Origin: a virus
Virus record (IMG/VR): IMGVR_UViG_3300031951_000376
Span: 1 to 42,929 of that record
Length of the DNA: 42,929 nucleotides
Strand: one strand, 5' to 3'
The notes below the pieces were generated by a model. It was not told where the DNA came from. It saw only the letters and a list, made by a program, of their open reading frames with translations, and did not search any database. A program made the translations under genes and the position numbers. Shown piece after piece: positions 13,446 through 21,645 of the stretch (positions are counted from its first letter, which is position 1; each line of letters starts with the position of its first letter).

Positions 13446-14125
13446 TGAGCCAGATACAAGCTATAGAAACAGAGTACAAAGGGTACTTATTTCGTTCTAG
13501 GCTGGAAGCTAGGTGGGCGGTGTTCTTTGATACGTTAGGTATCGAGTGGAAGTATGAGAGCGAGGGGTACAAAACAGCCAATGGGGAGATGTACCTACCT
13601 GACTTTGTGCTGCCCGGGTACGGTGGTCGCCACTGGACTAAAGCCGGGGTCGAGCTTGGAGATATATTTGTCGAAGTCAAAGGCGATCCTCATGGGTTGG
13701 TAAAGGACTTTGAGCGGCAAGTGCGCCTACACGATTGGGGTGGCGTACTCCCTAATTTCGCGGACTCTTACGGCGCACACCCAGTTAATGGGTTATTGCT
13801 ACTGGGGGAAATCCCAGAAGCTTCGCAGAGTAATGCGTACTTTCATCCTATTATTCAGCACTACAAAGGGTTGACTAGGTCGTGGGCTATGTTTACCCCG
13901 CACTATATGGACGTGCTGCGGCAGGGGAATTCCCTTACAGAGTTACTAACCTTAGAGCCAGATTGTGGAGCGGACACCGATCCTAACCTTTGGCGGGTAG
14001 AGACGCGGCGAGTACACGTGTACAAGTATTACCACAAGGTATACGATGCCTACGCAGCAGCCCGATCAGCTAGGTTCGAGCATGGGCAGTCTGGAAGAGT
14101 TACCAAAGGGGGGTTTCGTCGATGA
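13445..14125 (+). CDS. putative PD-(D/E)XK-like phage nuclease, 226 aa
   Basis: ATG 13445 overlaps the polymerase stop (TGATG) after GGAG. The N-terminal third has the pattern FRSRLEARWAVFFDTLGI (E21), then YLPDF (D53) and FVEVKG (E77/K79). E...D...ExK with this spacing is what I know from small phage endonuclease-like proteins of the PD-(D/E)XK superfamily. The C-terminal 130 residues are not recognised. It sits between the polymerase and another nuclease, so a role in recombination, host DNA breakdown or replication intermediates is likely. Confidence 0.75.
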   Translation: MSQIQAIETEYKGYLFRSRLEARWAVFFDTLGIEWKYESEGYKTANGEMYLPDFVLPGYGGRHWTKAGVELGDIFVEVKGDPHGLVKDFERQVRLHDWGGVLPNFADSYGAHPVNGLLLLGEIPEASQSNAYFHPIIQHYKGLTRSWAMFTPHYMDVLRQGNSLTELLTLEPDCGADTDPNLWRVETRRVHVYKYYHKVYDAYAAARSARFEHGQSGRVTKGGFRR

Positions 14126-14790
14126 CTATCAAGTGGTCGTACAGCAGCATCAAGTTGTTTGAGCAGTGTCCTCGTAAGTACTTTCATCTTAGAGTACTGA
14201 AGGATGTGGTCGAGCCTGAGACTGAAGCTATGCTGTACGGCACAAGGTTCCACGAAGCAGCAGAGAATTACATTAAGAACGACGAGCCTTTGCCCGCTGC
14301 GTTTTCTTTTGTGAAACCAGTGCTTGATAACCTCAAGCAGATTCCGGGCGAGAAGTTGTGCGAGTACGAGATGGGCATCACGGAAGACTTGCAGCCTTGC
14401 GCCTTTGACGCTGAGAACGTCTGGTTCAGGGGGATTGCCGACTTGTTGATACTGGATCGGGGGAAAGGCGAAGCGCGGGTAGTCGATTATAAAACTGGCA
14501 AGTCAGCCAAATATGCTGACCCTGACCAGCTAGAACTTATGGCATTATGTGTGTTCAAACACTTCCCTGAAATCAAGAAGGTCAAAGGGGGGCTGGCGTT
14601 TGTAGTATGTAACGCGTTTGTTAAGGGTAAGTACGATTCTGCGAACCAAGACGCCACGTGGTCTAAGTGGGTTAAGTCGCATAGCAGGATTAAGATCGCA
14701 TACGATAATGACGTGTGGAACCCTAAGCCGAGCGGCCTGTGCAGGAAGCATTGTTCGGTACTGAGTTGTTCCCACAATGGGAGAGCGTAA
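14122..14790 (+). CDS. Cas4/RecB-like exonuclease with probable Fe-S cluster, 222 aa
   Basis: PD-(D/E)XK exonuclease of the RecB/AddB/Cas4 group. H44 (GTRFHEAAE), D107 (GIADLLI), D122-Y-K124 (VVDYKTG) and Q136 form the nuclease core. C16 near the N-terminus and C207/C211/C216 at the C-terminus give the one-plus-three cysteine pattern that holds a 4Fe-4S cluster in Cas4 and AddB. Phage members act as single-strand exonucleases in recombination-linked replication. ATG 14122 follows AAAGGGGGG and overlaps the previous stop. No CRISPR genes are near, so a CRISPR role is not suggested. Confidence 0.85.
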   Translation: MTIKWSYSSIKLFEQCPRKYFHLRVLKDVVEPETEAMLYGTRFHEAAENYIKNDEPLPAAFSFVKPVLDNLKQIPGEKLCEYEMGITEDLQPCAFDAENVWFRGIADLLILDRGKGEARVVDYKTGKSAKYADPDQLELMALCVFKHFPEIKKVKGGLAFVVCNAFVKGKYDSANQDATWSKWVKSHSRIKIAYDNDVWNPKPSGLCRKHCSVLSCSHNGRA

Positions 14791-15038
14791 TGCCTTATAC
14801 GAAGAGTCCAAGACCGTACAAGCACGAATACGAGATGCAGAAAAAGCGCGGGGAACTACCTGACCGCATGGAGCGTCAACGTGCACGTAGAGCGTTGGAC
14901 AAGAAAGGCGTAAGTCGTAAAGGCAAAGATGTATCGCATGTTAAAGCGTTAGCAAAAGGGGGTACGAACGCTGATGGATACTATCTCGAAGCGCCGTCAA
15001 AAAATCGTTCGCGTAACGGACATAAAAAAGCAAAATAG
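14790..15038 (+). CDS. HNH-like small nuclease, 82 aa
   Basis: ATG 14790 overlaps the upstream stop (TAATG), with GGGAG six bases before. The product is very basic. The segment GKDVSHVKALAKGGTN (residues 45-60), with D47, H50 and a downstream NRSRN (72-76), follows the HNH pattern DxxHxxPxxxGGxN...N of short phage proteins, although the first His of the classical motif is replaced by Asp and no zinc Cys pairs are present. It is probably a DNA-nicking protein or a structural relative. Last gene before the promoter at 15042. Confidence 0.7.
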   Translation: MPYTKSPRPYKHEYEMQKKRGELPDRMERQRARRALDKKGVSRKGKDVSHVKALAKGGTNADGYYLEAPSKNRSRNGHKKAK

Positions 15039-15041
15039 TTG

Positions 15042-15070
15042 TTGACGCAGGCTTAGTTCGAGAATAAATT
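15042..15070 (+). promoter_or_regulatory. sigma70-like promoter for the helicase-primase transcript
   Basis: TTGACG (15042-15047) and TAAATT (15065-15070) are 17 bases apart, immediately after the stop of the HNH-like gene. It would make a leader of about 200 bases before the helicase start. A second TTGACA at 15181 has no matching -10. Confidence 0.6.
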
Positions 15071-15184
15071 AGAGTTCGCAAGGCTGCTACTTGGGTACTT
15101 GCTGAAGAATACGGCTATCGTAAGGTACGAGTGGATAGTCGGGGGCTAGTTACGAAGTCTAAACCCTATAACCGTACCAGTTGA
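15068..15184 (+). pseudogene. possible 38-codon gene remnant or non-AUG ORF in the leader
   Basis: From ATT at 15068 an open frame of 38 codons reads to TGA at 15182 (IRVRKAATWVLAEEYGY... ending KSKPYNRTS). The composition looks like real protein, but no ATG, GTG or TTG lies near its start and the frame overlaps the -10 of the promoter. It may be the remains of a small gene whose start was lost when the promoter arose, or start at ATT. Low certainty. Confidence 0.3.
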
Positions 15185-15231
15185 CACGCGGACACCTACG
15201 CGGGAATCAACGAATTTAATTGTTGTACGTA

Positions 15232-15257
15232 GGCAGAACTGGACACCCGGTTCTGCC
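15232..15257 (+). promoter_or_regulatory. stem-loop in the helicase leader
   Basis: GGCAGAACTGG-ACAC-CCGGTTCTGCC forms an 11-pair RNA stem (one G-U) with a four-base loop. It ends 20 bases before the helicase ATG, and the spacer is pyrimidine-rich with no Shine-Dalgarno. A long U run is missing, so it is more likely a translational or RNA-stability element, or a weak attenuator, than a full terminator. Confidence 0.6.
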
Positions 15258-15277
15258 TATTCCTCTTTATCTAAACT

Positions 15278-16816
15278 ATGCAAATAATAGAAAACAAAGC
15301 ATTACTCCTACAGCTACGCAACCCAGACAAAGTCACGTCCGTGATACCAAAGAGCAAAGAACTCGGAGGGGGCAAGGTGCTTGTACACTGGGGTCTGGAT
15401 GAAGCGCAGGTGCTAAAGAATTTAAAGATCAGGAATGTACCAAGCCCCATCATTTCCCAATACAACTGGCCGGGGCTACACAAGCCTTTTGAACACCAGA
15501 AAACAACGGCGTCGTTCCTTACATTACACAAAAGGGCCTTCTGCCTGAATGAGCAAGGCACAGGTAAAACCGGTAGCGTGATATGGGCTGCGGATTACTT
15601 GATGAAACAGAAGAAAGTTAGGCGCGTATTAGTTATCTGTCCTTTGTCTATCATGGACTCTGCATGGCGTGCCGATCTGTTTAATTTTGCCATGCACCGT
15701 TCAGTGGACATCGCCTACGGCGCGGCGGAAAAACGCCGAGAAATAATCAATGGTACGTCTGAGTTCGTCATCATTAACTACGATGGCGTTGAGATCGTGT
15801 CCGATGCGATTGCGGAAGGTGGCTTTGACCTTATCGTGGTCGATGAAGCTAACGCCTACAAGAACTCCCAGACAGTGCGCTGGAAGACATTGAACCGCCT
15901 AGTCAAGCCAGACACATGGTTGTGGATGTTGACAGGTACACCTGCTGCACAGTCGCCAGTAGATGCGTATGGCCTAGCCAAGCTGGTTAACCCCAGCGGC
16001 GTACCGCGATTTGCTACAGCGTTTAAAGATATGGTGATGTACAAGGTCGGGCAGTTTAGATGGATTCCAAAGCCGACAGCATTGCAGACAGTGTTCAATG
16101 CTTTACAACCTGCTATCAGGTTCACCAAAGACGAGTGCCTTGACCTGCCTGAGATGACCTATGTCAACCGAGAAGTGCAGCTAACTAAACAGCAACAAAA
16201 GTACTATGCGTTGATGAAGAACCGCATGACTATGGAAGCGGCAGGAGAAGAAATAACTGCTGTGAATGCTGCGGTCAACCTCAATAAGCTACTGCAAATA
16301 TCTTGCGGGGCGGTGTACTCGGACAATAAAGAAACTATTGAGTTCGACATCAAAAACCGTTACGCTGTGCTGAAGGAAGTCATCGAAGAGGCGAACAACA
16401 AAGTCCTTGTGTTCGTACCATTCAAACACGCTATTGATTTAATCACTGCCAAGCTTATCGAAGATGGTATCAGCGCAGAGATAATTCGCGGCGATGTTTC
16501 AGCAGCAAAACGCACCGACATCTTCAAACGATTCCAAGATACACCGGAACCGAGAGTCCTCGTAATACAACCACAGTCCGCTGCGCATGGTGTCACGTTA
16601 ACCGCTGCGGACACAGTTGTTTGGTGGGGGCCGACGAGTTCGCTAGAGACGTATGCACAAGCTAATGCGCGAGTGCATAGGCCGGGTCAACGACACCCAT
16701 CAGTCGTTATTCGTCTGCAAGGTTCTAATGCAGAAAAATATATTTACAAAATGTTAGATAGTAAAATTGATATTCACACAAAGATTGTAGACCTTTACAA
16801 AGAATTGCTTGACTAA
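15278..16816 (+). CDS. SNF2/superfamily 2 helicase, 512 aa
   Basis: Superfamily 2 DNA helicase/translocase of the SNF2-like phage type. Walker A is NEQGTGKT (91-98), motif II is DEAN (189-192, in place of DEAH), motif III is TGTP (219-222), and the second RecA-like domain ends with QANARVHRPGQ (R465-Q471, motif VI). ATP-driven remodelling or unwinding at forks or branched DNA is expected. The start ATG 15278 has no Shine-Dalgarno: the 20 bases upstream are pyrimidine-rich and preceded by a strong stem-loop, so initiation may be unusual. The N-terminus from this ATG reads naturally and no better start is present. Confidence 0.9.
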   Translation: MQIIENKALLLQLRNPDKVTSVIPKSKELGGGKVLVHWGLDEAQVLKNLKIRNVPSPIISQYNWPGLHKPFEHQKTTASFLTLHKRAFCLNEQGTGKTGSVIWAADYLMKQKKVRRVLVICPLSIMDSAWRADLFNFAMHRSVDIAYGAAEKRREIINGTSEFVIINYDGVEIVSDAIAEGGFDLIVVDEANAYKNSQTVRWKTLNRLVKPDTWLWMLTGTPAAQSPVDAYGLAKLVNPSGVPRFATAFKDMVMYKVGQFRWIPKPTALQTVFNALQPAIRFTKDECLDLPEMTYVNREVQLTKQQQKYYALMKNRMTMEAAGEEITAVNAAVNLNKLLQISCGAVYSDNKETIEFDIKNRYAVLKEVIEEANNKVLVFVPFKHAIDLITAKLIEDGISAEIIRGDVSAAKRTDIFKRFQDTPEPRVLVIQPQSAAHGVTLTAADTVVWWGPTSSLETYAQANARVHRPGQRHPSVVIRLQGSNAEKYIYKMLDSKIDIHTKIVDLYKELLD

Positions 16817-16865
16817 AGTAATAGGCGGCACTAAATTACAAAGCCCAACAATAGGGAGAAGCGAG

Positions 16866-17270
16866 ATGGAAAGTGAGAAGCCTACCGTACCCGTAGAAAA
16901 ATTAGTTCGTGTGTATCTGAAGATGCGCAATGCGAAGAACGAGATCGCTGCGGAGTACGACAAGAAGCTGGAAGAAATCGACGCCCAAATTGAACAAGTC
17001 AAACGTGCCCTGCTTGACTATTGCAAAGAACAAAACTTAGAAAGCGTTCGTACCGAATCTGGTTTGTTCTACCGCACTATCAAACGAAGGTACTGGACTA
17101 ACAACTGGGAAGCGATGGGGCAGTTTGTGTTGGAGCACAAAATTCCTGAAGTGTATGAGAAGCGGCTGCATCAAGGGAACATCCAAGCATGGATAGAACA
17201 AAACCCGGATAAGTTGCCACCCGGCTTGAACATTGACAGCGAATATCAAATTACGGTGAGGAAGAAATAA
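16866..17270 (+). CDS. hypothetical phage protein with N-terminal coiled coil, 134 aa
   Basis: ATG 16866 follows AGGGAGAAG; about 50 bases separate it from the helicase stop. Residues 10-55 are a charged helix with heptad-like spacing (AAEYDKKLEEIDAQIEQVKR); the second half is globular with YWTNNWEAMGQFVLEH. Proteins of this type are often found beside phage replication genes; a Gam-like nuclease inhibitor could be considered because of the helical hairpin, but I cannot support it. It ends in a TAATG overlap. Confidence 0.65.
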   Translation: MESEKPTVPVEKLVRVYLKMRNAKNEIAAEYDKKLEEIDAQIEQVKRALLDYCKEQNLESVRTESGLFYRTIKRRYWTNNWEAMGQFVLEHKIPEVYEKRLHQGNIQAWIEQNPDKLPPGLNIDSEYQITVRKK

Positions 17271-17524
17271 TGGAACAACACTACGTAACAATAAGCGAAG
17301 TAGCGAAGTACTTTAACGTGTCGGTATCGACCGTCAGAGGCTGGATACGAGGGGGCAGCATCCCTCCAAGTACATACCTGAAGTTGGGTAACACATACCG
17401 CTTCAGGCTTCCTGAGATCGAGGCAGCGTTGCGCAACGAAGCACCGCAACCTGAACCGAAAGTAGCAGTAGTAGCCAACCCTAATCAATTAGAGTTGGAT
17501 TTTAACCCCGATGAAGACATCTAG
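17270..17524 (+). CDS. small MerR/excisionase-like HTH protein, 84 aa
   Basis: ATG 17270 overlaps the upstream stop. Residues 6-55 read YVTISEVAKYFNVSVSTVRGWIRGG, then LKLGNTYRFRLPEIEAAL: the winged helix layout of MerR, excisionase and helix-turn-helix group 17 domains. It probably binds DNA as a regulator or architectural protein for replication. The C-terminal tail contains QLELDF, which fits the QLxLx(L/F) bacterial beta-clamp-binding pattern, and then an acidic end. No integrase is present, so a true excisionase role is unlikely. Confidence 0.75.
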   Translation: MEQHYVTISEVAKYFNVSVSTVRGWIRGGSIPPSTYLKLGNTYRFRLPEIEAALRNEAPQPEPKVAVVANPNQLELDFNPDEDI

Positions 17525-17535
17525 GAGAAGCGAAG

Positions 17536-18423
17536 ATGAGTGATATAGCTCTGTTTAAAGGCGGTGTTCCTGCCTACCTGAAGGAACTGCAAGACGATAG
17601 CACGAACGCAATTGCTGGCGGCGGTGATGATCTTGGTCAGTACCGTATCTCTATCAAAGGCGGCGCATTCCGCGAGATGGTGGGTAACAAAGAAGTACGC
17701 GTCAGCGAAGAACGTGCGATGAATGTGATTATCGTCAAAGCCGCACCGAATGTGTACCGTTCATATTACGAGGGCGCATACGTTGAAGGTCAAAACGCTT
17801 CGCCAACATGCTGGTCTGTGAACAACCAGACCCCCGCTGATGTCGTACCTGCGGAACAAAAGCAAGCTAACCGCTGCATGGACTGCAAGCAAAACATCAA
17901 GGGTTCGGGTCAAGGCGAAGGGCGAGCCTGTCGTTACCAGCAGCGTATTGCTGTGTTGGTAGAAGGTGAGACAGATCGTCGTAAAGTCGCACAGGTTATC
18001 CTGCCTGCTACGTCGGTGTTTGGTGAAGGCGAGAAAGGCAAGCTGCCGTTGCAAGCTTATGGTCGTCACTTGAAAGCGCACAACACACCAGTGGTCGGCG
18101 TGGTTACTGAGATGCGTTTCGACATCAATAGCCCGACACCTAAGCTGTTCTTCAAGCCAGTACGTCCCATTACTGAAGAAGAGTTTGAAGCAGTCAAGGA
18201 TGTAAAAGACTCCCCCGAAGCTGAAAAAGCTGTGTCGTTTATCGTCGCGCCACCTAAAGCTAAAGAAGAGGGCGCGGACGAAGAGTTCGAACAGAAGCCG
18301 AAAGTCGAGACTAAGGCTAAAGCCGAAGCAGAGAAAGTTGAAGAGCCGAAGAAAGCTGCATCCAAAAAGTCAGCCGAGCCAGCACCTGAGTTGGCGAATC
18401 TGGTCGATAACTGGGACGACTAA
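17536..18423 (+). CDS. candidate single-stranded DNA-binding protein, 295 aa
   Basis: ATG 17536 follows AGGAGAAG. Residues 30-190 look like a beta-rich core with four Cys (C92, C114, C117, C132) that could bind zinc. Residues about 230-283 are a low-complexity Lys/Glu/Ala linker, and the end is LVDNWDD. A basic beta core, flexible linker and acidic aromatic tip are the marks of phage ssDNA-binding proteins such as T7 gp2.5 and T4 gp32, whose tails contact polymerase and helicase. It lies between helicase and primase genes. Sequence homology to a named family is not visible to me, so this is inference. Confidence 0.6.
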   Translation: MSDIALFKGGVPAYLKELQDDSTNAIAGGGDDLGQYRISIKGGAFREMVGNKEVRVSEERAMNVIIVKAAPNVYRSYYEGAYVEGQNASPTCWSVNNQTPADVVPAEQKQANRCMDCKQNIKGSGQGEGRACRYQQRIAVLVEGETDRRKVAQVILPATSVFGEGEKGKLPLQAYGRHLKAHNTPVVGVVTEMRFDINSPTPKLFFKPVRPITEEEFEAVKDVKDSPEAEKAVSFIVAPPKAKEEGADEEFEQKPKVETKAKAEAEKVEEPKKAASKKSAEPAPELANLVDNWDD

Positions 18424-18445
18424 TCTTCATGGGGGAAAGCGGATG

Positions 18446-18482
18446 CTGCCAATTTGATTAACACGGTCTGTGATCAAGGCAG
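18446..18482 (+). promoter_or_regulatory. stem-loop in the primase leader
   Basis: CTGCC (18446-18450), TTGAT (18454-18458) and CAC (18462-18464) pair in order with GTG (18470-18472), ATCAA (18473-18477) and GGCAG (18478-18482), around a GGTCT loop with small left-side bulges. It lies in the 98-base gap between the ssDNA-binding candidate and the primase, followed by a pyrimidine-rich stretch and a poor ribosome site. Confidence 0.5.
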
Positions 18483-18521
18483 ACGCAGCGAGTACCCCAC
18501 CTTTTCTTTCTCTGGACGGAC

Positions 18522-21377
18522 ATGCAAACAATAGAATTCTTAAAGTCAGTCCTGAGTGATGAAGGTTACTACTGCACTATCAGTATCAATCTTGAGACTG
18601 AGGAAACAGTGCGGAAGTTGCATTCGTCTATCGAGGAAGCGTATGAACGGGCAAAAGAAATATCGGAGAATGGGTTAAATGCGTACTTCTCAACCGCCAC
18701 GTTCGAAACTGATAAATCGAGTAAGGCTGCTAATGTAAAACACAAGAAAGCGTTCTATCTGGACATCGATTGCGGCCCGACAAAGGCTGTACCGAATCAA
18801 TACGGTAGGATCGAAGGGTACATAGACCAAGCGACAGGACTCGCCGAACTACGCAAATTTTGCAAAGTAATGTCCTTACCTAAACCCACACTGGTCAATT
18901 CCGGTAGGGGTATTCATGCGTACTGGGCGTTGACCGAAGTTATATCGGTAGATGATTGGTTACCTATAGCGGAGAAACTTAAGGAAGCATGTAAGCTAAA
19001 CAACTTAATAGTTGACCCCGCAGTTCCGTCGGACGCAGCACGTATATTGCGTGTGCCGGGTACGCTGAATTACAAAGACACGCCGCCGTCAAACGTAGAT
19101 GTATTAGGGGAATTTGCTCCCTCCGTATCTTTGGAGAAGTTCGCTGAGTGCTTCGAAGATATTACCGTAAGCGGCGGTAAGTATGTACCGAACGTAATGG
19201 ATGACGTTACCAATGCGTTAGCAGGTAGCTATAGTAATTCGTTCAAGCTGATTATGCAGAAGACCGCAGCGGGTAAAGGCTGCGCACAGTTGGGGTACGC
19301 GTACACTAATCGAGACAAGATTAGCTACCCACTATGGATCGCTGCATTATCGGTAGCCAAGTTCTGTACAGATGGTGAGAAGGCAATACATAAAATATCG
19401 TCGGGGCATCCTGACTACGATCCAACAATAACTGAGAAGCGTGTAGCACCAATCAAAGGGCCATACCGGTGCACAACGTTCGATGAGTATAACCCCGGGG
19501 TGTGCGGCAATTGTCCGTTTAAAGGCAAGTTTGGTAGTCCGATTGTGCTCGGACGTGAGGTTCAAGAAGCAAGCGAAGAAGACAACATTGTTCAAGATCG
19601 CCCAGAAATAAACACTGAGATACCGCTACAGACTTACGTAATACCACAGTATCCAGCCCCTTACTTCCGTGGCAAGGCGGGGGGAGTGTTTAAGAAAGCC
19701 AAAGATAAAGAGGGTGATCCTATCGAAGTGGCCGTGTACCACAATGATATGTACATCACTCGGCGCTTGAACGACCCGGATGTTGGAGAGTCAGTTGTTA
19801 TGCGGCTGCATCTACCCAAAGATGGCGTAAGAGAATTTACGGTGCCATTGGTTAACTTGCTATCTAAAGATGAGTTTAGAAAGAGTGTCGCCCCTAAAGG
19901 GGTTGCGGTGTTGGATATGGGAGAACTTATGTCGTATACAAATTCATGGGTGAATAAGCTGCAAGCTACGACATCCGCAGATATAGCACACCGTCAATTT
20001 GGTTGGACAGATGATCGTAAAGTTGCATTCATAGTAGGTGAAAAAGACATTCGTGGCGACCGCGTGGACATAAACCCACCGTCAAAATCCACGGCTACAT
20101 TGTTCCCGGCGTTTGAAAGTAAAGGGACTATTGAAGGGTGGCGAGGGATCATGGAGTTCTATAACCGTCCCAAAATGGAGCTTCATCAATACGTTATTGG
20201 GTTGAGTTTTGGATCGCCGCTGGTAGCGTTCACCCCGGTCAATGCAAGCCTGTTTCACATGTACAGTAAAGATACAGGTGTGGGTAAAACCACCGCATCG
20301 AAAGCAGCACTTGGTATCTGGGGGAACCCTGATCAACTGATCATGCAGGAGCGAGATACCCCTAACTCTAAGATGAACCGCCTTGAGATGTTGAAGAACG
20401 TCTTTGCCGTGTTCGACGAGTTAACCAACATCGAGCCTAAAGACGCAAGCGATATGATGTATCAGATCACTGGCGGCTTGCAGCGTAACCGACTATCTGG
20501 TGAGGGTAATAAAGAAAGATTCCGTGGAGCGCCGTGGCACACAAACGCGGTCAGCACAGGGAACACCAGCTTGCTAGAGCGTGTCAGCTTGTACAAAGCA
20601 GTACCGAAAGCAGAAGCAGGGCGTGTACTTGAGTACCGGGTTGAGCCGCATAAGTTTGATTCCAAAGCAGAAACGGACGACCTGAGCGTGGCAATCACTC
20701 AGCATTACGGTCACGCGTGTATGCCGTACATGCGGTATGTGATCGAAAACTTATCTGAAGTTCAGGAGCTATTTAAAGACACGCAAAGACGTATTGACAT
20801 TGCAGCAGGGCTGTCCCAACCACACCGGTTCTGGTCAGTTCAGGCAGCATCGAGTATTACAGGATCGATTATCGCCAAACGAGTCGGCTTGGTTAACTTC
20901 GACATCCCCGCGCTTGTGGCATGGGTCATTGAAATGTTGATCACGGCGAAGGGCGAGATTGAGCAAATGAGCGGCACGGTCGAAGACCTCCTAGCCAGCT
21001 TTTTGTCCGAGAACTATAACAACGTATTGCGTATACGTAGCACTGACGACGCCCGTGGTTCCAACGCAGATGCGCTAGAACATCTTATTGTTCCAGACGC
21101 TACGCCGAGGATGACGCTGGTCGCCCGATATGAGTACGACGTTAAGAAAATGTACATCCTGCCAAAACCATTAAAGCAGTGGTGTGTTCGTAACCAACAC
21201 AACTATTCGGCGCTAGTAAATGGGCTGAAGGAAGGTAAGACTAAGGCGGTGTCTAAAAAGATACGTATGGGTAAAGGTACCAACATGAACTTGCCCTCCG
21301 CCGACGTCTGGGTTCTGGACTGCACTGAGTTTAGTGATGACGAACTACCGGTTATAAATGTCGCCGATCCAACCTGA
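18522..21377 (+). CDS. primase-helicase fusion (AEP-like primase + DUF927-like helicase), 951 aa
   Basis: The N-terminal part has archaeo-eukaryotic primase features: DID (D81, D83), SGRGIH (S127-H132), and DPAVPSDAARILRVPG (D165-G180). Cys 317, 328 and 331 (CTTF..., CGNC) suggest a zinc finger around 310-335. From about 500 the protein resembles DUF927-type phage helicases, with Walker A DTGVGKTT (584-591) and Walker B VFAVFDE (D632, E633). It should prime and unwind DNA for the family A polymerase. ATG 18522 has only a weak upstream GGAC, and the leader shares features with that of the helicase gene. The last 20 bases overlap the next gene. Confidence 0.87.
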   Translation: MQTIEFLKSVLSDEGYYCTISINLETEETVRKLHSSIEEAYERAKEISENGLNAYFSTATFETDKSSKAANVKHKKAFYLDIDCGPTKAVPNQYGRIEGYIDQATGLAELRKFCKVMSLPKPTLVNSGRGIHAYWALTEVISVDDWLPIAEKLKEACKLNNLIVDPAVPSDAARILRVPGTLNYKDTPPSNVDVLGEFAPSVSLEKFAECFEDITVSGGKYVPNVMDDVTNALAGSYSNSFKLIMQKTAAGKGCAQLGYAYTNRDKISYPLWIAALSVAKFCTDGEKAIHKISSGHPDYDPTITEKRVAPIKGPYRCTTFDEYNPGVCGNCPFKGKFGSPIVLGREVQEASEEDNIVQDRPEINTEIPLQTYVIPQYPAPYFRGKAGGVFKKAKDKEGDPIEVAVYHNDMYITRRLNDPDVGESVVMRLHLPKDGVREFTVPLVNLLSKDEFRKSVAPKGVAVLDMGELMSYTNSWVNKLQATTSADIAHRQFGWTDDRKVAFIVGEKDIRGDRVDINPPSKSTATLFPAFESKGTIEGWRGIMEFYNRPKMELHQYVIGLSFGSPLVAFTPVNASLFHMYSKDTGVGKTTASKAALGIWGNPDQLIMQERDTPNSKMNRLEMLKNVFAVFDELTNIEPKDASDMMYQITGGLQRNRLSGEGNKERFRGAPWHTNAVSTGNTSLLERVSLYKAVPKAEAGRVLEYRVEPHKFDSKAETDDLSVAITQHYGHACMPYMRYVIENLSEVQELFKDTQRRIDIAAGLSQPHRFWSVQAASSITGSIIAKRVGLVNFDIPALVAWVIEMLITAKGEIEQMSGTVEDLLASFLSENYNNVLRIRSTDDARGSNADALEHLIVPDATPRMTLVARYEYDVKKMYILPKPLKQWCVRNQHNYSALVNGLKEGKTKAVSKKIRMGKGTNMNLPSADVWVLDCTEFSDDELPVINVADPT

Positions 21378-21564
21378 TGGAGTTCCTATCTTCGTGGCAT
21401 GGCACGACCTTGTTATCGGAGGATCAGTTTTCATTCCAGCAATAAACCTGACCAAGCTGCGTAAGCAGATGACAAAAGAGGCCGAGCGGCGTGGGTTCAG
21501 GGTTGTTGGATGGGAGCGGATTGAATCGGGGAAGTTGGGTATGCGGTTCTGGCGAGTTCTATGA
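21358..21564 (+). CDS. small basic hypothetical protein, 68 aa
   Basis: ATG 21358 lies inside the end of the primase gene (20-base overlap) without a clear ribosome site. The product has a hydrophobic first part (GVPIFVAWHDLVIGG) and a helix-strand second part rich in Arg (AERRGFRVVGWERIESG), ending FWRVL. I know similar short proteins near phage replication genes but no function. It is the last plus-strand gene before the terminator. Confidence 0.6.
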   Translation: MSPIQPDGVPIFVAWHDLVIGGSVFIPAINLTKLRKQMTKEAERRGFRVVGWERIESGKLGMRFWRVL

Positions 21565-21599
21565 TAGGATCAAATCGACGGCGTGGCCGTCTCTCGCTT

Positions 21600-21645
21600 C
21601 TCCTCACCCCGAGGAGTTTCCCCGGCCTAGAGCCGGGGTTTTTTT
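21600..21645. terminator. tandem hairpin terminator between converging operons
   Basis: A first hairpin CTCCTC-ACCCC-GAGGAG (21600-21616) is followed three bases later by CCCCGGC-CTAGA-GCCGGGG (21620-21638) and seven T (21639-21645). The second is a textbook intrinsic terminator for the plus strand. The T run overlaps the stop codon of the minus-strand gene; on the minus strand the same stems follow an A run, so leftward transcripts also pass through strong hairpins but without a U tract. Confidence 0.92.

Noticed and set aside
14122-14790. CRISPR-linked Cas4 with a mini CRISPR locus
   Set aside because: No other cas gene and no direct-repeat/spacer array was found.
15181-15220. second promoter TTGACA at 15181
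   Set aside because: No acceptable -10 is found 16-18 bases downstream; the better match is the promoter at 15042.
15039-15277. tRNA or known structured RNA in the helicase leader
   Set aside because: A GTTCG(A)-like T-loop word is present, but no acceptor stem or anticodon arm can be folded around it.
17270-17524. excisionase of a temperate phage
   Set aside because: The HTH type fits, but no integrase or attachment site is visible in the window and the gene sits in the replication block.
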